A DNA stretch of 64,000 bases from Nitrospira sp. ND1 (lineage in GTDB: Bacteria; Nitrospirota; Nitrospiria; Nitrospirales; Nitrospiraceae), in the NCBI RefSeq assembly GCF_900170025.1, contig NZ_FWEX01000006.1:1821089-1885088 (forward strand), read 5' to 3'. The translations under genes and the position numbers were made by a program. The stretch's first letter is position 1. Every line of letters starts with the position of its first letter. This document shows, piece by piece, positions 24,719 through 32,990 of the stretch. The notes under the pieces are model-generated. The model did no database searches. It saw only the letters and a list, made by a program, of their open reading frames with translations, and had not been told where the DNA came from.

Positions 24719-25633
24719 ATGACCCTGACGGAACTGCAATACATCGTGGCGGTGTCGCGCGAACGTCATTTCGGGCGGGCGGCGGATCGGGTGTTCGTTA
24801 CACAACCGGCCCTCAGCCTGGCCATCAAAAAACTGGAAGATGAATTGGGGGTGGCGATTTTCGAGCGACGCAAGAATCACGTCGAGCTCACGCCGCTCGG
24901 GGAGCAGATCGTCCATCAGGCTCAACGCGTGCTGGAGGAGGCGGATCAGATCAAACTGCTCGCCGCGCAGGGGAAGAACCAACTCGTCGGCGCCTTGCGG
25001 TTCGGGGTGATTGCGACGGTGGGGCCGTATCTCTTGCCCGACCTGATCCCGCTGCTGCACAAGCGCGCCCCCGGCATGCCGCTCGAAATCGAAGAAAATC
25101 TGACCGTCAATCTGACCGCCATGCTGAAGAGCGGCAAACTGGACGTGATTATGATCGCGCTACCGTTCGAAGAACCGGGCATTCTCACCCAAGCCCTCTA
25201 TGACGAACCGTTCAAGGCCGTCGTGCCCGCCGATCACCGGCTGGCCAAACGGTCGAAAATCGATTCGGCACTCTTGAGCACGGAGCGCGTGCTCTTACCG
25301 CACGCAGGACATTGTTTCCGGCAACAGGTCCTGGAGAGCTGCCCGGAACTCAGCCGGTCGGACACGGAAAGTTTGCAGGGCAATTCGCTGGAGACGATCC
25401 GTCAGATGGTGGCCTCCGGACTGGGCATCACCGTCATGCCCTGCAGTGCCGTCACGGCCAAACATCAGAGCAAACGGCTGGCTGTCCTGGAGTTCATGAA
25501 GCCGGTGCCGGAACGCAGAATTGCGTTGGCATGGAGGAAGGGCTTTACAAGACCGGCGGTGATTCCTGTGATTCAGGAGGCGGTCGGTGCATTGAAAATT
25601 CCCGGACTGATGGCCATTGCCTCAGGACAATAA
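24719..25633 (+). CDS. oxyR: Hydrogen-peroxide sensor and LysR-family regulator OxyR
   Basis: The 304-residue protein has an N-terminal LysR helix-turn-helix (TELQYIVAVSRERHFGRAAD, residues 4-23) and a substrate-binding fold. The redox pair Cys199 and Cys208 in GHCFRQQVLESC matches E. coli OxyR by number and context, so it is a genuine peroxide sensor rather than a generic LysR protein. It activates peroxide-defence genes when the disulfide forms. It is divergent from the lipoprotein and di-heme peroxidase genes and is followed by HIU hydrolase 25 bp downstream. Confidence 0.95.
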   Translation: MTLTELQYIVAVSRERHFGRAADRVFVTQPALSLAIKKLEDELGVAIFERRKNHVELTPLGEQIVHQAQRVLEEADQIKLLAAQGKNQLVGALRFGVIATVGPYLLPDLIPLLHKRAPGMPLEIEENLTVNLTAMLKSGKLDVIMIALPFEEPGILTQALYDEPFKAVVPADHRLAKRSKIDSALLSTERVLLPHAGHCFRQQVLESCPELSRSDTESLQGNSLETIRQMVASGLGITVMPCSAVTAKHQSKRLAVLEFMKPVPERRIALAWRKGFTRPAVIPVIQEAVGALKIPGLMAIASGQ

Positions 25634-25658
25634 TTGTCCCACGATGAAAGGAAGAAGA

Positions 25659-26009
25659 ATGGCCGAGTCACGAATCAGCACGCATGTGCTGGACATTGCG
25701 CAAGGCCGACCTGCACAGGGCATTCCCGTCACGTTGGAAGGCCAGGGGTTGGCGGGAATCTGGAAACTACTCGGCAAGAGCAGAACGGATGCGGACGGCC
25801 GGAGCAACGATCTCTATCCGGCAAAGCAGCGACTTCAGCCCGGAGTCTACCGTCTCACATTTGACGTCTCGACCTATTTTCGCTCACAGCACGTGACGAG
25901 CTTTTACCCTGAGGTGGTCGTCATCTTCACTCTGTCCGACGCGGGACAGCCGTACCACATTCCGCTGCTCCTGAGCCCCTTCGGCTACAGCACCTATCGA
26001 GGGAGCTGA
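25659..26009 (+). CDS. uraH: 5-hydroxyisourate hydrolase (transthyretin-like)
   Basis: The 116-residue protein starts with ISTHVLD, contains the conserved RTDADGR and TFDVSTYF stretches, and ends in YHIPLLLSPFGYSTYRGS, the family's diagnostic tail. It hydrolyses 5-hydroxyisourate in urate breakdown. No urate oxidase, OHCU decarboxylase or other purine gene is in the window, so it is an orphan here. The ATG at 25659 follows AAAGGAAG. It sits directly after oxyR on the same strand and may be co-transcribed. Confidence 0.93.
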   Translation: MAESRISTHVLDIAQGRPAQGIPVTLEGQGLAGIWKLLGKSRTDADGRSNDLYPAKQRLQPGVYRLTFDVSTYFRSQHVTSFYPEVVVIFTLSDAGQPYHIPLLLSPFGYSTYRGS

Positions 26010-26036
26010 GAGAAGATCGACGGTCCACTCTGCCGG

Positions 26037-26732
26037 TTATTCCCGCGCCCCCGCCGACAAGAGAATGTCGGCGATCACTCTGTAGCCTTTCTGCCTGGCA
26101 TGCCGGAGCGGCGTCACCCCGTCTCCGTCGCCAAGGTTGAGATCGGCCCCTGCAGCCACAAGCAATCCGACGATGGTCTGATGTGTCGGCCCTCCGTCAC
26201 CGAGAATGATGGCTTCCAACAAAGCCGTCCAGCCCAGCCGGTTCACGTGGTTCACGTCGATCTTGGTCTTCAGCAGTTCTTTCACGACTTCCACGTGGCC
26301 TCGTTCGCACGCCGGGATCAACGCGGTGCCTCCGTAGCGATTGTAGATCGTAAAGTCCGGATCGGCAGCCAACGTCATTCGCAGAATGTCGAGATACCCG
26401 CTGGCCCCGGCCAACAGCAGAGGACTGTTTTGCATGGCATCCTGCGTGTTCACATCGGAGCCGGTCAGGATCAGTAGCTTCGCGATCTCGACATGGTTCC
26501 GATAGGTTGCAGCCAACAAGGCGGTGCGCCCCTGCGGATCACGGGCCCGGACGCTGGCTCCTTCTTTCAACAGCTGTCGCACAGCCTCGACATCGTTGCG
26601 TTCTGCCGCCGCAATCAGAGCCTGGTCTCCCGTCCGATGACCCGGCTCGGCGCCGGCCAGGCTGACGCTCGCCATGAAGAGCAGACCGGTCCATGACAGA
26701 GCGCACATCCAACCCATCTGATTCCGCCTCAT
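26037..26732 (-). CDS. Exported ankyrin-repeat protein
   Basis: The 231-residue product has an N-terminal signal (MGWMCALSWTGLLFMASVSLAGA) and five to six ankyrin repeats (for example GRTALLAATYRNHVEIAKLL, NSPLLLAGASGYLDILR), suited to protein binding in the periplasm. ATG overlaps the stop of the upstream ferredoxin-MBL gene (ATGA), which fixes this start and shows translational coupling. In some bacteria periplasmic ankyrin proteins accompany catalase or peroxide defence, which would fit the nearby oxyR. Confidence 0.85.
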   Translation of the reverse strand: MRRNQMGWMCALSWTGLLFMASVSLAGAEPGHRTGDQALIAAAERNDVEAVRQLLKEGASVRARDPQGRTALLAATYRNHVEIAKLLILTGSDVNTQDAMQNSPLLLAGASGYLDILRMTLAADPDFTIYNRYGGTALIPACERGHVEVVKELLKTKIDVNHVNRLGWTALLEAIILGDGGPTHQTIVGLLVAAGADLNLGDGDGVTPLRHARQKGYRVIADILLSAGARE

Positions 26733-27592
26733 TGTCGTCGCTCGACCAGCTCGCGCACCGCCGCCCGCATTTCGGATTGTGGCAGCCAGACGCGGCCGCC
26801 ATGACCGGCCAACACCCATTCGAATGAACAGTTCGTCAGTTGCTCGATTGAGCGGTGCAAGGCCTCTGCATTCCACACCAACTGCTGCGGGGAGGCCAGC
26901 TCCCTAGCCTCCTGGTCCCACCAAAGATGATCGCCGGTAAACAGAAACCGGTCCCGATGCAGCAGACAGAGGCTGCCCGCCGTATGGCCGGGAACGGGGA
27001 TGATGCGGAAGTCTTCGCTGTACGAGCGAGGTTCCGGTCCTTCAATGATCACCTCCGCCTCGGGCATCGCATGGACATCCGCACGGTGGATGATCCGCCG
27101 GGCTCCGAACCGGCGCGCATACCTGGCGGCATCCGCCACATCGTCTTCATGGGTCAAAAAGATCTGTGCGAGGCCTCCCATCCGATCGAAGACATCGACA
27201 AGCGGTTTGAGATACCGCGGCGAATCGATCAGCCAGTTGCCGTCCGGATGCTGCACGAAGAAACTGTTCGCCCCGAACGACTTTTCCGAATTGAAACCGC
27301 AGTAGTAGACGTTCCCTTCGATCGGGAGCGGGAAGTCGGCCTTCGCGGCACTCAAGAGGGTATGGTTCGTATGCTCGGCCCCGATCGACCCGGTCGGGCA
27401 GGCGAGCAACGCGCGATAGGCCAGTCTCGTTTCCAATTCAGTGGCCGGCTGATGAGTCACCGCAGAATATTCTCCCACTTCTTCGAAACTCGACGGAGCC
27501 AATTGTCGGCAGGCATCGCAATTGATGCAGGTGGAATCGACATAGAAGTTTCCGGCTCGATTCGCATCCAGTCTTTTGCGCAGGTCAGCCAT
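26729..27592 (-). CDS. Ferredoxin-domain fused to metallo-beta-lactamase-fold protein
   Basis: Residues 1-75 are a ferredoxin-like domain with Cys22, Cys25 and Cys28 (CINCDACRQ) and Cys65 in ACPTGSI, enough for one 4Fe-4S cluster. Residues 90-285 are a metallo-beta-lactamase fold, with IFLTHEDDVADAARY where HxHxDH is expected, then VPGHTAGSLCLL, FTGDHLWWD and VLAGHGG. The changed first metal motif (Thr-His-Glu-Asp-Asp) suggests altered metal use. It overlaps alkA by eight bases and the ankyrin gene by four, so the three are one operon. Function unknown; redox or repair role is guessed. Confidence 0.8.
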   Translation of the reverse strand: MADLRKRLDANRAGNFYVDSTCINCDACRQLAPSSFEEVGEYSAVTHQPATELETRLAYRALLACPTGSIGAEHTNHTLLSAAKADFPLPIEGNVYYCGFNSEKSFGANSFFVQHPDGNWLIDSPRYLKPLVDVFDRMGGLAQIFLTHEDDVADAARYARRFGARRIIHRADVHAMPEAEVIIEGPEPRSYSEDFRIIPVPGHTAGSLCLLHRDRFLFTGDHLWWDQEARELASPQQLVWNAEALHRSIEQLTNCSFEWVLAGHGGRVWLPQSEMRAAVRELVERRQ

Positions 27593-28262
27593 TCGGAGCT
27601 CGCTTCCCCGCAGCCCTCACCACGGGCAGAGTTGTTCGCACCACTTTCGCCCGATCCGCCGCGCGCCAGAGATACCAGGCTGCGGCCGTGCGATAGGGCC
27701 TCCAGCGTTCTCCATACCGCAACAACTCTTTCGCGGTCGGCATCGCCTTTCGTTTGTATGCGATCCGGAATCCGTTCCGTACGCCAAAGTCATCCACCGG
27801 CAGGACATCGGGTCGGCCGAGCTGAAAAATCAGCAGCATCTCCACGGTCCACCGTCCGACCCCGCGCACCGCGATCAACCGTTCGACAATGGCATCATCC
27901 TCGAGCCGTTGAATGACGGTCGTGGTCGGCACGGTTCCATCCATCGCCTTGGCCGCCAGATCATGCAGCGCGGCAATCTTGGCGTGAGAAAATCCTGTGC
28001 CGCGAATAGTCTCCGGCGCCATCGCCAGCAGGTCAGCCGGACGGGGAAAGCGCCGGCCGGGGAACAGCGCGATGAACCGCCTGAGAATACTCTCCGCCGC
28101 CTTGTCATGCAGTTGCTGATAGGCAATGGCGCGGGCCAGCGACTCAAACGGGGAACGCCTCGCTCGAAGCGACAACGCATAAGGGCCGACTTCGCCGATG
28201 ACCCGCTTCATCACCGGATCGATCTTACACAGGTGAGCAATTTCCGGTGACGGCTGGTTCAT
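27585..28262 (-). CDS. alkA: DNA-3-methyladenine glycosylase II (HhH-GPD)
   Basis: This 225-residue base-excision-repair enzyme removes alkylated bases. The helix-hairpin-helix and catalytic Asp are visible in GVGRWTVEMLLIFQLGRPDVLP-VDD, and the N-terminal IAYQQLHDKAAESILRRF helix is typical. It lacks the N-terminal methyltransferase-like domain of E. coli AlkA, as in short AlkA forms. AGGTGA lies before its start. It leads a coupled operon with the ferredoxin-MBL and ankyrin genes, an unusual association. Confidence 0.92.
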   Translation of the reverse strand: MNQPSPEIAHLCKIDPVMKRVIGEVGPYALSLRARRSPFESLARAIAYQQLHDKAAESILRRFIALFPGRRFPRPADLLAMAPETIRGTGFSHAKIAALHDLAAKAMDGTVPTTTVIQRLEDDAIVERLIAVRGVGRWTVEMLLIFQLGRPDVLPVDDFGVRNGFRIAYKRKAMPTAKELLRYGERWRPYRTAAAWYLWRAADRAKVVRTTLPVVRAAGKRAPNG

Positions 28263-28417
28263 ACGACTTCACCTATCCAAACTGCAGATGGTGGAGAAAA
28301 GCCATCCAGCAACTCGTGAGGCGTGACACGTAAACAGGTCGCACGTTTCCGGAACAGAAGTCTCACGTCGCCTTACATGTCACCCTTCACGACTCACGTT
28401 TTCCGGTTCCTGAACAT

Positions 28418-28448
28418 GCCGCTGGCGGACATTTTCCGCATACGGTTA
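28418..28448 (-). repeat. Decayed end of the dispersed 125-bp repeat
   Basis: GCCGCTGGCGGACATTTTCC and the following GCATACGGTTA resemble the end of the repeat copy at 28878-29001 (GCCGCTGGAGGCCGTTTTCC, GCATCCTGTTA). Only this end is recognisable; it abuts and slightly overlaps the RidA stop. Confidence 0.4.
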
Positions 28449-28829
28449 GGACACGATCGCGTCCGCTTCGATTTCAATCAACATATCCGGATCGATCAAC
28501 CGTTTCACTTCCACCATGGTGGTCGCCGGCCGGATCGAGCCGAAGACCTCTCCATGCGCGCGTCCGACCTCCTGCCATTGATCGATATTAGCCATGTAGA
28601 TGCGCGTGCGCACGACATCCGCCATCGACGCGCCGGCCTGTACGAGCGCCGCCTCAATCGTCTTCAAGGCCTGGATCGTCTGCGCGTAGGGATCACCCTT
28701 GCCGACAAGCCCCGTAGCCGTCATCGCGGTCGTTCCGGAGACCTGCACCGACTGACCGACTCGCACCGCGCGTGAATACCCGATTTTCGCTTCCCATGGT
28801 CCACCGGTCGAAACGTTCTGCCTTGCCAT
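28446..28829 (-). CDS. RidA family protein (YjgF/YER057c/UK114)
   Basis: The 127-residue protein matches RidA-family enamine/imine deaminases: VSGTTAM, QTIQALKTIEAALVQAGAS, and the catalytic Arg in RPATTMVEVKRL. RidA clears reactive enamines formed by PLP enzymes. Sequence differs from archetypal RidA (no full CSCRDYW-like tail), so it may belong to a Rid subfamily. A strong AAAGGAGG precedes it. Its stop lies within a decayed repeat end. Confidence 0.9.
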   Translation of the reverse strand: MARQNVSTGGPWEAKIGYSRAVRVGQSVQVSGTTAMTATGLVGKGDPYAQTIQALKTIEAALVQAGASMADVVRTRIYMANIDQWQEVGRAHGEVFGSIRPATTMVEVKRLIDPDMLIEIEADAIVS

Positions 28830-28877
28830 GAATCCTCCTTTGATCCGCTACGGAAAAATTCCAATTTACACAGCACG

Positions 28878-29001
28878 CAGGATGCGCAAAAGGGCTCTCC
28901 AGCAAGGCCGCAGCGAATGGAGAGCCGAAGCGTACCCTTTGCGGTACGTTGAGGTTCTACATGAAGCGAGAACGCCGCTGGAGGCCGTTTTCCGCATCCT
29001 G
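28878..29001 (-). repeat. Dispersed ~125-bp repeat, copy A
   Basis: Ends GCAGGATGCGC and TTCCGCATCCTG are inverted. Inside are the conserved CCAGCAAGGCCGCAGCGA block and the hairpin CGTACCCTTTGCGGTACG. It is in the same orientation as copy B and opposite to C and D. It lies seven bases beyond the stop codon of the SDR gene. Confidence 0.8.
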
Positions 29002-29008
29002 TTACACG

Positions 29009-29740
29009 TTACATCACCAACCCGCCGCCGGCCTGAATGACCTGACCGGTCAGCCACCGTGCCTGCTCACTGACCAAAAATGCCACCACATCAGCCACGT
29101 CGGACGGAAGCCCGAGCCGTTTGAAGGGTGACGATTGTAGACCCATCTCGCGGTATGGCTCCGTCAACACACCGGTATCGGTAAAGCCCGGCAACACGGT
29201 ATTGACGGTAATGCCGCGTGGCGCCAGTTCCTGCGCGAGCCCCTTGCCATACTGTTCCAGCGCCGCCTTGCTCCCCAGATGCGCCGTGGCGCCGGGAAAC
29301 TTCAGGTGGGTGAGCGCCGACGAAATATTCACAATGCGCCCACCGTCGCTGAGCACCTTTGCCGCCGCCTGCATCGCAAAGTACGGCCCCTTCGCATTCA
29401 GCGCAAGAATGGCATCGAACTCCGTCTCCGTCGTCTCCACCAACTTCTTTGGAATGAACCGGCCCGCATTGTTGACCAGAATATCGAGGCGATGGAACTG
29501 CTGTACCGTCTCCTGCACCAGGCGTTGCGCCTCAGCCACCCGGCTCATGTCCGCCTGGATGACGGCGGCGACCCCACCCTTGGCCTGAATCGCTGCGGCA
29601 ACCTCCTGGGCCTTCTCCGCATGTGCATGGTAATTCACCACCACCGTCGCGCCGTCCTGCGCCAGGCGTTCGGCGATGGCGCGGCCGATCCCGCTGGACG
29701 ACCCGGTCACAATGGCCACTTTGCCCTTCAACAACTCCAT
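29009..29740 (-). CDS. Short-chain dehydrogenase/reductase with altered catalytic Tyr
   Basis: The 243-residue Rossmann protein has TGSSSGIGRAIA (NAD(P) binding), NNAG, and the serine stretch NISSALTHL. The canonical Tyr-x-x-x-Lys is read here as His-Leu-Gly-Ser-Lys (GATAHLGSKAALEQYGK): His stands where Tyr is expected. CAT versus TAT is a single base, so a sequencing or real mutation is possible; if real, classical dehydrogenase activity is doubtful. ATG at 29740 has GGAGG upstream. Substrate unknown. Confidence 0.85.
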   Translation of the reverse strand: MELLKGKVAIVTGSSSGIGRAIAERLAQDGATVVVNYHAHAEKAQEVAAAIQAKGGVAAVIQADMSRVAEAQRLVQETVQQFHRLDILVNNAGRFIPKKLVETTETEFDAILALNAKGPYFAMQAAAKVLSDGGRIVNISSALTHLKFPGATAHLGSKAALEQYGKGLAQELAPRGITVNTVLPGFTDTGVLTEPYREMGLQSSPFKRLGLPSDVADVVAFLVSEQARWLTGQVIQAGGGLVM

Positions 29741-29848
29741 GCCCACGCCTCCATTCCCGTCCTGCCACTCGCCATCGGCCGGCTCATCCACAGATCACTC
29801 TCCGTAGGCCGATGGTCTCGTAAAGACCACGTCTGATACAGTGCGCCC

Positions 29849-30526
29849 ATGAGCATCCGTCTTGAGCAGACCGTGCCGTTCGGACGGTCGCTGCGCGAAT
29901 ATGAGTTGATGTTTTCACTCAGCGCGGCCGACCGCCGGAGCCGCATTCTGGACTGTGCCGCCGGACCGTCCAGCTTCAATGCTGAACTCACGGCGGCCGG
30001 TGGCGACGTCCGGTCGATCGACCCACTGTATCAATTCGGCGGAGCGGAGATCCAACGGCAATTCTTCTCCACCCTGGATCACGTCATTGAGCAGGTGCGG
30101 GCGACGCCGCAGAATTGGGTCTGGAGTTATCATCGCGACCCGGAGGATCTACGACGGAACCGGATCGCGGTGATGGAACAATTTGTCGCCGATTACAGCG
30201 GGGGGACGGGAACAGGTCGATATCTCTGCGGCGCCTTGCCGAACCTCCCGTTCGAAACCGACCGGTTCGACCTCGCACTGTCGTCGCACTTTCTCTTTCT
30301 CTACTCGGACCACTTCGATGCAGCGTTTCACCTCGCTGCCATTCGAGCGCTGCTGCGCGTCGCGCGGGAAGTGAGAATTTTCCCTCTACTCGCGCTCCGC
30401 GCTGAGCGGTCACAGCACCTGGAGCCGGTGTGTGAGCAACTCCGTCAAGAGGGCCATCACCTCTCGATCGAACGGGTGGGGTATGAGCTTCAACGCGGCG
30501 GCAACGAGATGCTGCGCCTACGGTGA
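29849..30526 (+). CDS. Putative SAM-dependent methyltransferase-like protein
   Basis: The 225-residue cytoplasmic protein has a Rossmann-like start RILDCAAGPSSFNAELTAAG followed by DVRSIDPLY, matching methyltransferase motifs I and II (DCAAGPSSF as glycine loop, Asp58 as acidic ligand). LPFETDRFDLALSSHFLFLYSDHF fits motif IV. No specific substrate can be assigned. It stands alone, flanked by the SDR gene (divergent) and the nitroreductase (convergent, 16 bp). Confidence 0.7.
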   Translation: MSIRLEQTVPFGRSLREYELMFSLSAADRRSRILDCAAGPSSFNAELTAAGGDVRSIDPLYQFGGAEIQRQFFSTLDHVIEQVRATPQNWVWSYHRDPEDLRRNRIAVMEQFVADYSGGTGTGRYLCGALPNLPFETDRFDLALSSHFLFLYSDHFDAAFHLAAIRALLRVAREVRIFPLLALRAERSQHLEPVCEQLRQEGHHLSIERVGYELQRGGNEMLRLR

Positions 30527-30542
30527 GCGTAACCGAGGACCA

Positions 30543-31148
30543 TCACCTGGTCGGCCACTCGGGCGGGCCATTCCACCTTCCGTGAGACACGAACTCGGTC
30601 ACAGCCTTCCGCTCCCGCGGTTTCAATTCCCGCTCGCGCAGATAGTCCGGCAACGATGCCGGGTCGCCCGGGTATCCGACGGCGATCATCGCCACCGGTT
30701 CATACCCGGCGGGAATGCCGAGATCGGTGCGGGCCTTCTCTATCTCAAATCCCGCCATTTGGTGAGTCACCAATCCCAGCGCCGTCGCTTGCAAGCAGAG
30801 GCTGAGCGCGGCCATCCCCGTGTCGTGCCAGGCATGCCGGTTTGGGGCTCCTTCGTCCTCAAGATTCAGCCGTGCGACGGACAATATCAAGACCGGGGCG
30901 CGAAACGCCCACTTCCTGTTGCCCTCCTTGAGGCAGGCCACGAGACGGTCGTGCGCGGAAGGATCCGCTTTCGTTCCGACAATGAAGTGCCAAGGCTGCT
31001 CGTTATTCGACGACGGCGCCCACCTCGCCGCCTCGAACAGGCTCTGCAGTTGTTCCGGCTCCACCATCCGGTCCGCAAACGCGCGCGGACTCCACCGCCG
31101 CTGTAACAGAGCATGAATGGGGTGGGTCACATCAGCAGGTTTTTCCAT
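30543..31148 (-). CDS. Nitroreductase family protein
   Basis: The 201-residue FMN oxidoreductase shows RWSPRAFADRMVEPEQLQSLFEAARWAPSSNNEQPW-type N-terminus (Arg-Arg-Ser-x-Arg-x-Phe, and Ala-Pro-Ser-x-x-Asn-x-Gln-Pro-Trp), the family's FMN-binding signature, and a C-terminal GYPGDPASLPDYLRERE. Such proteins reduce nitroaromatics, quinones or other electrophiles with NAD(P)H. AAGGA precedes the ATG. It is followed on the same strand, in a loose series, by other stress genes. Confidence 0.9.
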   Translation of the reverse strand: MEKPADVTHPIHALLQRRWSPRAFADRMVEPEQLQSLFEAARWAPSSNNEQPWHFIVGTKADPSAHDRLVACLKEGNRKWAFRAPVLILSVARLNLEDEGAPNRHAWHDTGMAALSLCLQATALGLVTHQMAGFEIEKARTDLGIPAGYEPVAMIAVGYPGDPASLPDYLRERELKPRERKAVTEFVSHGRWNGPPEWPTR

Positions 31149-31174
31149 GAACGAATCCTTCTCCAGATCGGAAT

Positions 31175-31738
31175 TTACACCAACGTTCGCACAATGCGGG
31201 CTGGATTGCCGACGACAAGGCTATCCGGAGGCACGTTGTGCACGACCACGCTGCCTGCTCCCACGATGCTGCGATCTCCGATCGTGACGCCCGGCAGCAC
31301 CAGCGCCCCGCCGCCGATCCACACATCGTTGCCGATCCGAATCGGGCTTACGGATTCCAGGCCGGAGCGACGCACCTTGGCATCGATGGGATGTTGCGCC
31401 GTATAGAGTTGCACGGCAGGGCCGATCTGTACATCATCTCCAATGGCGATAGGAGCACAGTCAAGAAAGATGCAGTGATAATTGATGAAGACGTTCCGGC
31501 CGAGGCTGATGTTATACCCGTAGTCGCACGTGAAGGTGGGAAGGACCACGGTTCCTTCGCCGACGGCACTTAGGAAATGTCGAAGCAGGGTTGTACGCAT
31601 ATCGTGACCACTGTCCGGCACCCCGTTGTACCTGGCCAGTAGCTGCTGGGCATCGCGTCGCTCATCGAGCAACTCTTTGTCGCTTGCACGATAGAGTTCC
31701 CCTCCCAGCATCTTGTTTTTTTCGGTCTTCTCGGCCAT
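31175..31738 (-). CDS. Maltose/galactoside O-acetyltransferase-like protein
   Basis: This 187-residue left-handed beta-helix acetyltransferase begins KNKMLGGELYRASDKELLDERRDAQQLLARYN, the N-terminal helical region of maltose O-acetyltransferases. It contains hexapeptide repeats with the catalytic His in YTAQHPIDA and ends GNPARIV. It transfers acetyl from acetyl-CoA to sugars. It lies 21 bp after the HAD hydrolase gene and before the nitroreductase on the same strand, so it is likely part of an operon. Confidence 0.9.
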   Translation of the reverse strand: MAEKTEKNKMLGGELYRASDKELLDERRDAQQLLARYNGVPDSGHDMRTTLLRHFLSAVGEGTVVLPTFTCDYGYNISLGRNVFINYHCIFLDCAPIAIGDDVQIGPAVQLYTAQHPIDAKVRRSGLESVSPIRIGNDVWIGGGALVLPGVTIGDRSIVGAGSVVVHNVPPDSLVVGNPARIVRTLV

Positions 31739-31759
31739 CGACTCGACGCTTTCGACAAG

Positions 31760-32458
31760 TTACACGGGTGGTTCCGGCCGTACGCCACATTCGTCCAGGT
31801 GGCGTAAGAGGTCCGCCGGATCATCATAGGTACGATAGGCGCCCGCCCGTTCCAGTTCTTCCCTCCCATAACCTCCCGACAACAGCCCCACCCCGAGCGC
31901 GGAAGCACGACGGGCCGCCAAGAGATCCCACACGCTGTCACCGACGACGATGCACTTCGCAATCGGAACGCGAAGTTGTTCAGCGGCAGCCAGAAACAAA
32001 TCAGGATCGGGCTTCGCGCGCTGCACCTGATCGCGCGTCACCACGGGAGTTCCGGGAGGAAGCTTCAGCAGTTTCAACGTATGTTGCGCGCTTTGCAGTC
32101 GCCCGCTGGTGGCGATGGCATAGGGCACGTGAGCCGCCGTCAATGCGTTCAGTAATGCTTGCGCCCCGGGCAGCACCCGGAGTGATGGGGCTTGTTTCGC
32201 AAAGGCGTCGGCATGCACCCGCTGAATGCGCTCCGCCTCGTCTTTTGAAACGGGCCGTCCGGTTTCCCGCCAGAGCGCATGTAACATGAGGCCACCGCTC
32301 ATGCCGATTTGACGGTGAATCCTCCAAACCGGCAGTTCAATTCCTGCCGCTTGGGTGGCCTCACGCCAAGCCAGCACATGCTGGTAAACACTATCCACGA
32401 GCGTGCCGTCCAGATCGAAGAGAAACGCTACAGAGTCAGGATCCTGCGAAACGGCCAT
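31760..32458 (-). CDS. HAD-superfamily hydrolase (phosphoglycolate phosphatase-like)
   Basis: The 232-residue protein has HAD motif I FLFDLDGTLVDSV, motif II IATSGR, the conserved Lys-Pro (RAKPDPDLF), and motif IV VVGDSVWDLLAARRA. An alpha-helical cap (residues 20-90) places it with phosphoglycolate or beta-phosphoglucomutase-type enzymes; substrate uncertain. ATG at 32458 lies six bases after the OsmC stop, so the two are coupled; longer in-frame readings would overlap OsmC and are rejected. Confidence 0.88.
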   Translation of the reverse strand: MAVSQDPDSVAFLFDLDGTLVDSVYQHVLAWREATQAAGIELPVWRIHRQIGMSGGLMLHALWRETGRPVSKDEAERIQRVHADAFAKQAPSLRVLPGAQALLNALTAAHVPYAIATSGRLQSAQHTLKLLKLPPGTPVVTRDQVQRAKPDPDLFLAAAEQLRVPIAKCIVVGDSVWDLLAARRASALGVGLLSGGYGREELERAGAYRTYDDPADLLRHLDECGVRPEPPV

Positions 32459-32463
32459 GAGGT

Positions 32464-32889
32464 CTAGTTCTCCAACTTCGCATCCATGGTGATCGTGGCG
32501 TTGAGCAGCCGTGAAATAGGACAGCCGGCCTTGGCCGCCGCTGTCGCTTTCTCCCAACTGGCGGCATCGGCCTTGGGCACCTTGCCCGTGACAGACAAAT
32601 GCACGCCCGTGACGGTCCAGCCAGCCTCTACTTTTTCCATCGTGACGGTGGCAGTGGTCGCCAGTTGCTCAGCGACCAGATTCGCCGCGCCCAACTGTCC
32701 GGAAAGGGCCATCGTAAAACAGCCGGCGTGGGCCGCCGCGATCAGCTCTTCCGGGTTCGTCCCTTTTCCATTCTCAAATCTCGTACTGAACGAATATTGC
32801 GTCTCGCTCAAGACACCACTGTCCGTCGAGACCGTCCCTTTGCCTGTTTTGAGATCTCCTTGCCATTTTGCTGAAGCATTCCGTTTCAT
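32464..32889 (-). CDS. OsmC family organic-peroxide reductase
   Basis: The 141-residue OsmC/Ohr protein has two redox Cys: AHAGCFTMALS (about residue 57) and KAGCPISRL (about 122), the family's peroxidatic pair. It detoxifies organic hydroperoxides. The start RNASAKWQGDLKTGKGTVSTDSG is typical of the YhfA/OsmC branch. AGGAGGATCG precedes the ATG. It leads a minus-strand series with HAD hydrolase, acetyltransferase and nitroreductase. Confidence 0.93.
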   Translation of the reverse strand: MKRNASAKWQGDLKTGKGTVSTDSGVLSETQYSFSTRFENGKGTNPEELIAAAHAGCFTMALSGQLGAANLVAEQLATTATVTMEKVEAGWTVTGVHLSVTGKVPKADAASWEKATAAAKAGCPISRLLNATITMDAKLEN

Positions 32890-32990
32890 GCGATCCTCCT
32901 ATCGTGAACCGTTGATGGTCAATGCCGCGCGACCACAGGCCTCGCCGATCGGATCAATCGGCCAGGCACTTTCCCTGGTTGCCTTTCTAC

